Part shown: one piece after another, positions 32,193 to 36,172 of the stretch
Numbering within the stretch: the first letter of the stretch is position 1
How the letters are laid out: the number at the start of each line of letters is the position of its first letter
Assembly (NCBI GenBank): GCA_900318405.1
Contig: ONKP01000011.1
Span: 1 to 36,172, forward strand
Source: an uncultured Eubacteriales bacterium
GTDB lineage: Bacteria > Bacillota > Clostridia > Lachnospirales > Lachnospiraceae
Reading direction: 5' to 3'
Length of the DNA stretch: 36,172 nucleotides
Made by a program: the position numbers and the translations under genes
Notes under the pieces: model-generated
The model's database searches: none
Seen by the model: only the letters and a program-made list of their open reading frames with translations
What the model was told of the DNA's origin: nothing

Positions 32193-32765
32193 ATGAAGGA
32201 AAAACAGAATAATAAAGGCTTCACACTGGCAGAATTGCTGATTGTTGTTGCAGTCATAGCTGTTTTGGTTGCGATTTCGATACCTATTTTTAACAAGCAG
32301 ATTGAAAAATCCCGTGAAGCCCATGACATATACACCATGCGTGCAATTGCAGACTTTGCGGTTGATGCATATTACAGCGGGAAAGTGAATAAAGATCATG
32401 CAGAGGAACTTGGCTTGAAATGGTGGGGGACCGGAACTGCGGATCAGCACAATGCGGCTGGTGTTTATGTGCCAAGTACCGGAGGCTTTGTTCTTAGCAG
32501 AGATGGAGTAAAACCTTACGGAAAAGGAACAAAAGTGGATGGGGGAACTTCAGTTTCTGTTGGTTCTAATACGAATGGTATGTATAATACTACTCTTGAT
32601 TATACGAATGCGGTTTGTATGCTTTCAATCTATCCGGAAGGAAACAATCCGCATATTGATATTTATTGGAAATACAATGCCGGTACTAATACAGGGAAAT
32701 ATGTCGGTGGAGAAGGTGGAATGAGTAGTATTCCAAAATATAGCATCCGTATTTCACTTAAATAG
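32193..32765 (+). CDS. Type IV prepilin-like protein 5
   Basis: 190 residues, the longest of the set. Leader MKEKQNNKG, then FTLAELLIVVAVIAVLVAIS and FNKQIEKSREAHDIYTMRAI; the stalk after the helix differs from both subgroups. The head is Gly/Asn/Tyr-rich (GTSVSVGSNTNGMYNTTLDY) and ends RISLK. ATG 32193 is preceded by AGGTGATCACAG. It is the last gene before a strong terminator at 32805 and is 128 nt from the probable transposon end, so the insertion may mark the edge of an originally longer pilin cluster. Confidence 0.87.
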   Translation: MKEKQNNKGFTLAELLIVVAVIAVLVAISIPIFNKQIEKSREAHDIYTMRAIADFAVDAYYSGKVNKDHAEELGLKWWGTGTADQHNAAGVYVPSTGGFVLSRDGVKPYGKGTKVDGGTSVSVGSNTNGMYNTTLDYTNAVCMLSIYPEGNNPHIDIYWKYNAGTNTGKYVGGEGGMSSIPKYSIRISLK

Positions 32766-32804
32766 CGGCGATTCAAAAATAGCTGTTGATTATTTTGATT
32801 TTAT

Positions 32805-32848
32805 GCGCATTTGCTTGGCTAAAACCAGCCAGGTGAATGCGCTTTTTT
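32805..32848 (+). terminator. Terminator of the pilin operon
   Basis: A 16-bp stem (GCGCATTTGCTTGGCT with AGCCAGGTGAATGCGC, some G-T pairs), loop AAAACC, and TTTTTT. Confidence 0.9.
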
Positions 32849-32894
32849 GCGTTTTAAATGATTATTCTGAAGTGTTTTAAACCGCATAGTTATG

Positions 32895-32975
32895 TGTTAC
32901 TGACGCCGTGACCTGTCTCTGAACTGACGGCATCTTTTGTCTCAGTTTTGCCGGACTTCGTGTCACTGAATCCGG
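32895..32975. repeat. Four subterminal repeats at the probable transposon left end
   Basis: TGTTACTGACGCCG (32895), TGTCTCTGAACTGACGG (32914), TGTCTCAGTTTTGCCGG (32938) and TGTCACTGAATCCGG (32961) share TGT-x-x-CTGA-type cores about 19-24 nt apart. Arrays like this are the usual transposase-binding sites of Tn7/Mu-like ends. Confidence 0.55.
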
Positions 32976-32976
32976 T

Positions 32977-33321
32977 TTATATAAGCGGCGCTCCCCAGTC
33001 TTCCGCGATCCGGCTGATGGCTTCCGGCATCTCCGCATTCGGATCAAAGAACGGGATCTGTCTGCGAAGGATACGGTACAGCTGGAAGAACTGTCCCAGG
33101 TGCATCCATTCGATGAAGTCTTTCTGGTCCTTCAGTTCTGCCTGAAGTTCGTATGTTTTCTGCTTCTGCTTTTCGAGAAGATCTGTGCTCTTTACCGCAC
33201 AGAGTTTAAGATACACATACCATTCCCTGCTCCTCTTCGGGATCCGCTGTTCGAGATCCCAGTCCAGCGTTTCGATGGCGTACTGCAGGACATTTGCACT
33301 GGGGTCAGGTTCTTTCTTCAT
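32977..33321 (-). CDS. Small accessory protein of the transposon
   Basis: 114 residues, soluble and charged, beginning MKKEPDPSANVLQYAIETLD, with a central helix likely to form a coiled coil (LLEKQKQKTYELQAELKDQK). Its ATG overlaps the stop codon of the ATPase gene by 4 nt (ATGA), so translation is coupled. It ends next to the subterminal repeats. I do not recognise the family. The position suggests a transposition helper or target-immunity factor, which is inference from context only. Confidence 0.65.
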   Translation of the reverse strand: MKKEPDPSANVLQYAIETLDWDLEQRIPKRSREWYVYLKLCAVKSTDLLEKQKQKTYELQAELKDQKDFIEWMHLGQFFQLYRILRRQIPFFDPNAEMPEAISRIAEDWGAPLI

Positions 33322-34142
33322 GAATGCACCTCCTTCCCCGAGAGCATCTCGTGCTCGACAACGTACTGCACCATGTGATCGTCAATGAGACGCTTTTGCT
33401 TTTGAAAAGCATACATCAGGCTTTTCTCACAGATCCGGTTGATCATCCGCATAATCCCGCCGGAGTTCTGAAAGATGACATCCATGGCGCTGTCGGTGAA
33501 GATATCTTCCGGCCCCTCCGCATAACGGAGATGGGAATGAATGTATTCTTCCGTTTCCGAACGGTCGAGATGAGGAAGAACGCAGTTCATATCGATCCTC
33601 TGTCGGATGGCAGCGTAGCGTTGCAGACGGAGCTTTTCGTCCCAGAGCTCGCTCTGTCCTACAAGGATCAGGGCCATCGGGCTCATGGAATCAAAACGAT
33701 AGTTCAGGAGGAAGCGGAATTCCTCAAGCGTTTCCTTTTCAAGGAGATGCGCCTCATCCAGTACGCAGACGACTTTCTTGTGCTCCAGCGTCCGGATGAT
33801 CTCGACCTGCTTCTGCATCTGCCGTTTGGAATCACCGCGATAGAAGCGGGATTCCATCCCGAGCTGGTCGAGCATTCCCTTATAAAGCCAGCGCGGCGTC
33901 AGCTTTGAATCCGACAGATACATAAAAATGTACCGGTCGGGAGGAAGCGATTCCGCAAACTTCCGGATCAGCGTCGACTTCCCGCAGCCCGCATCCGCCG
34001 TGACGACCGCGAACAGCTGTCGGTCGGCGGCATAACGGAGCCTTCCCAGCGTCTCTGCGACCGCGGGCGGCTCGTACAGCGCATCGGCAGGGACATTCCT
34101 TGAGAACGGCGTGTTCTTCATCCCGAAGAAAGACTCATACAT
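33318..34142 (-). CDS. ExeA/TniB-like AAA+ ATPase of the transposon
   Basis: About 274 residues from ATG 34142 (MYESFFGMKNTPFSRNVPAD), preceded by AAGGAGG at 9 nt; it overlaps the transposase stop by 8 nt. MYxxFFGxxxxPF is the ExeA-family opening. Walker A VVTADAGCGKSTLIRKFAES (about 45-60), Walker B VVCVLDEAHLL, and the sensor region MALILVGQSELWDEKLRL are intact, followed by GGIMRMINRICEKSLMYA. In MuB/TniB/IstB-like systems this ATPase binds DNA, chooses target sites and activates the transposase. Full length. Confidence 0.88.
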   Translation of the reverse strand: MYESFFGMKNTPFSRNVPADALYEPPAVAETLGRLRYAADRQLFAVVTADAGCGKSTLIRKFAESLPPDRYIFMYLSDSKLTPRWLYKGMLDQLGMESRFYRGDSKRQMQKQVEIIRTLEHKKVVCVLDEAHLLEKETLEEFRFLLNYRFDSMSPMALILVGQSELWDEKLRLQRYAAIRQRIDMNCVLPHLDRSETEEYIHSHLRYAEGPEDIFTDSAMDVIFQNSGGIMRMINRICEKSLMYAFQKQKRLIDDHMVQYVVEHEMLSGKEVHS

Positions 34143-35547
34143 GGCCATCCGCCTCCTTCCCGTAGGCTGCGAATGACAGTGCGTCCGCGAGATGTTCCCT
34201 GGAATCTTCGTGTTTTTTAGCGGCTGCATCCAGGTAACGCGACGTCTTCGGCTTTTCTTCCTGCATGCTGACGGGAAGCGTCGGATTCCTGTCGCAGAAC
34301 TCCCCGATCTTCAGTGGGGAAGCTGTAAAAGGATCGGTCCCGGGATAGGATACCGTGACAGTCTCCGGTGCCATCGGATCATAGGCGATCTCCACAGTGG
34401 CCCCGATCAGGGAAGGCTTTGTTTCGTACTTTTTTCCGCGGAAGCTGATGCAGGCTCCCTTGTCGACCAGCCGTTTCTCATGATGCTGGAAGGCTCTGGA
34501 CACAACGTCCGTATCAATAAAAACAAGCGGCCGCGTGTCGCGGTTAAACTCCTGCTGGGGCGTGATCCCTTCGGCGGAGACCGGTGCGCCAAGACTTTCG
34601 TAGTACTCACGAATCCCGTCATGCGGCCTCTTCTGGTATTCCTCACAGAGGAAAACGTCCCACAGCCGGTTGAGTTCTTCGAGGGTGGTGACATTCTTCA
34701 GCTTTGCTTCCCTGAGAAAGCTGTCCACGACCTGATGGAATTTTTCTATTTTTCCTTTTGACCGGCCAGACTGCAGGGGCGCATGCCGGATCGTGATCCC
34801 AAGCCGGCTCAGGGAAATCTTCAGCTGTCTCGAGACGTACTGTGATCCATTGTCAAAGTAGCAGGCGTCCATTCTTCCGTAGTTCGTGATCGCAGTGTGG
34901 AGCGTATCCTCAACGATCACGGCATCCTGCCCCGCATAAAACTTCGAGGCAAGGATCAGGCGGGAATGGTCATCAATGACAGAAGAGAGATAGGTTTTTA
35001 CCTTCGCTCCCTTCTTCCCGATCGGGAGACGCGGTCCGTATTTAATGTCTCCCTGCACGAGCATCATCCGGTGCGGCTTGCAGAACCGTTTGGAGGAACT
35101 GTTCCTCGCCTGCGTGTACTGGAGCATCTGCCGACGCCCGTACCCGGCGGCGTACAGGTGGTCCTGCAGGGTGGACCGTCTGAGCACCCCCTCCGGGACT
35201 CTTCCCTCGAGTTCGAGAATGCGGATGATCTGGCTGACCGAACGGTTCGGGACCTCTCTTTTCAGGACAATCGCCTGGCTGAGGAGGTCGTCGAAGTTCT
35301 CTGGAAGCTTTCCGGCTCCCATGCCGGAGCGATCGACAGTCTTCAGCCCATCGAAACCGGCACTCCGGTAGGCCTTCTCGTACCGGTAGACGGTTCTTGT
35401 GCTGATGTCATTCTCCGCAGCGATCTTTTCCCGCAGATTTTTCCTGGCTGCGGCGTCGAGTGAGGCCTCCAGCAACGGGGAGATCATGCGGAACCGGTCG
35501 ACTGCTTTGGATTCCGTCAGTGTAACAGTGTCTTTAGTCTTATCCAT
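34135..35547 (-). CDS. DDE transposase (Mu/TniA-like, rve integrase core)
   Basis: 470 residues. N-terminal helix-turn-helix region (ENDISTRTVYRYEKAYRSAG; PNRSVSQIIRILELEG), then an RNase H-fold catalytic core with Asp in MLVQGDIKYGP, Asp in ACYFDNGSQYVSRQL and Glu in RSKGKIEKFHQVVDSFL. The C-terminal beta-barrel of Mu-type transposases follows (LVDKGACISFRGKKYETKPS). All three acidic residues are present, so it is likely active. It cuts and joins the transposon ends with the ATPase encoded next. ATG 35547; GGAGG is 8-10 nt upstream (GGAGGTATCCGATC before the start). Confidence 0.92.
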   Translation of the reverse strand: MDKTKDTVTLTESKAVDRFRMISPLLEASLDAAARKNLREKIAAENDISTRTVYRYEKAYRSAGFDGLKTVDRSGMGAGKLPENFDDLLSQAIVLKREVPNRSVSQIIRILELEGRVPEGVLRRSTLQDHLYAAGYGRRQMLQYTQARNSSSKRFCKPHRMMLVQGDIKYGPRLPIGKKGAKVKTYLSSVIDDHSRLILASKFYAGQDAVIVEDTLHTAITNYGRMDACYFDNGSQYVSRQLKISLSRLGITIRHAPLQSGRSKGKIEKFHQVVDSFLREAKLKNVTTLEELNRLWDVFLCEEYQKRPHDGIREYYESLGAPVSAEGITPQQEFNRDTRPLVFIDTDVVSRAFQHHEKRLVDKGACISFRGKKYETKPSLIGATVEIAYDPMAPETVTVSYPGTDPFTASPLKIGEFCDRNPTLPVSMQEEKPKTSRYLDAAAKKHEDSREHLADALSFAAYGKEADGHV

Positions 35548-35623
35548 GATCGGATACCTCCTTATGAGAGTATCCTAAACGATGGGCTTTGACAGCAAAA
35601 ACCAAAGCAGGTGCAAAAGCAGC

Positions 35624-36166
35624 CTAATAAAAAGGGACCAGAAAGTTCCCAAAGTTATACACGCAGACCAGTGCCCGGCACAGCCAGCCAGAGCCTCTGT
35701 TTCTCCACTTTTCAAGGGCGGCGGATGCGAAACCGGCAGGAGGCTCAGTGACCTGTGTTTCCGTAAAGGCGTGGCGGATGCCGCCGTGGATCCTCCCGAG
35801 ATTCTTCCGGAACCATTTCCGCCAGCGGTACATTGTCTGGGCGGAAGGACCATCCGCGGTGAGCGGATCTTCCTCCGATGTCACTCCGTCCAGGACGTCC
35901 TCGATGGCTGTAATTACATAGTGCTTGTTCGGGGAGAGATCCTGTGGAAGCTCAGTGTGGAGCCGGTTACAGTGTCTGCACCAGAGGCGGCGGACCATGC
36001 AGTGATAAGTCTTTCCGCCTTCTATGCGGCAGATCCTGCGCCGTCGGTCACGATACTTCAGCAGTCCGCCGCAGAGCGGGCAGTAACAGTTTTTATCTTT
36101 TCCCTCAACCGGGAGAACACCATTTGCCGGATTGAATACGATTCGTTTCTCTGATACAATAATCAA
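35624..36166 (-). CDS. DUF6431-like zinc-binding protein of the transposon
   Basis: 180 residues. Paired cysteines CYCPLCGG and, about 30 residues on, LWCRHCNRLHTELP form a zinc-ribbon-like domain, followed by PNKHYVITAIEDVLDGV and a helix-turn-helix-like segment (GPSAQTMYRWRKWF). I recognise the DUF6431 pattern, a family that travels with DDE/ExeA elements in clostridia. It probably binds DNA, perhaps transposon ends or the target. It ends 77 nt before the transposase start. The start codon at 36166 is 6 nt from the window edge, so an upstream start is possible. Confidence 0.75.
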   Translation of the reverse strand: MIIVSEKRIVFNPANGVLPVEGKDKNCYCPLCGGLLKYRDRRRRICRIEGGKTYHCMVRRLWCRHCNRLHTELPQDLSPNKHYVITAIEDVLDGVTSEEDPLTADGPSAQTMYRWRKWFRKNLGRIHGGIRHAFTETQVTEPPAGFASAALEKWRNRGSGWLCRALVCVYNFGNFLVPFY

Positions 36167-36172
36167 TGGTTT

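Larger units (their letters stand above)
32893..36172 (-). mobile_element. Mu/Tn7-like transposon, DUF6431-DDE-ExeA type, right end outside window
   Basis: Four minus-strand genes in transposition order: zinc-binding DUF6431-like protein, DDE transposase, AAA+ ATPase and a small accessory protein. The last three overlap or nearly overlap, with the stop of one at the start of the next. Transposases of this class (TnsB/TniA/MuA-like) work with an AAA+ regulator (TnsC/TniB/MuB-like) that selects targets. The left end is inferred from a cluster of ~15-nt repeats at 32895-32975; the other end lies beyond 36172, so terminal repeats and target duplication cannot be checked. Confidence 0.8.

Noticed and set aside
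35582-36154. Plus-strand frame antisense to the DUF6431 gene
   Set aside because: The minus-strand product has the paired CxxC motifs; the plus-strand one has no features.

Overview
The window looks like a chromosomal segment of an anaerobic, moderately GC-rich Firmicute, most likely Lachnospiraceae or a close clostridial relative. This rests on the gene set and is inference: SLH-domain cell-wall protein, NSS and GPH transporters, ECF S-component, fchA plus fhs one-carbon genes, L-lactate dehydrogenase, GGDEF receptors, and a DUF6431/DDE/ExeA transposon. Strong Shine-Dalgarno sites and frequent TTG starts fit too. I found no tRNA, rRNA or CRISPR array.

Layout. 1-5600: secreted SLH glycosidase-like protein, NSS sodium symporter, GPH-type sugar transporter and GNAT acetyltransferase, separated by intergenic spacers rich in hairpins and dispersed repeats. 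5650-10540: MATE exporter; uridine-kinase-like P-loop protein followed by an ECF S-component; trpS (probable TTG start) and a small acidic protein. 10550-14370: an ~80-nt near-perfect palindrome, then two lipoprotein binding proteins of the haem/iron/cobalamin type (the first lacks the C-terminal lobe) and an HD-domain protein. 14476-17291 (minus): a membrane-anchored family-1 solute-binding protein overlapping by 4 nt the end of a diguanylate cyclase gene, probably a sensing pair. 17909-22440: ldh, rsmJ-like methyltransferase, fchA and fhs. 22697-23956: membrane GT2 glycosyltransferase. 24057-27623 (minus): two paralogous membrane GGDEF proteins; beside them lies a decayed GGDEF-EAL remnant and an SDR oxidoreductase.

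The most striking region is 29359-32765: five type IV prepilin-like genes sharing an almost invariant leader and first helix but with unrelated C-terminal halves, plus a sixth copy that is inverted and has lost its leader and half of its hydrophobic helix. No pilus assembly gene lies in the window. A Mu/Tn7-like transposon (32893 to beyond the window end; DUF6431, DDE transposase, ExeA-type ATPase, small accessory gene) begins just after the array's terminator.

The themes that may connect functionally are c-di-GMP signalling (three cyclases and an EAL remnant), surface structures (pilins, SLH protein, GT2) and nutrient sensing (binding proteins without permeases). Control of the pilins by c-di-GMP is known in some clostridia, but I see no c-di-GMP riboswitch here, so that link is only a hypothesis.
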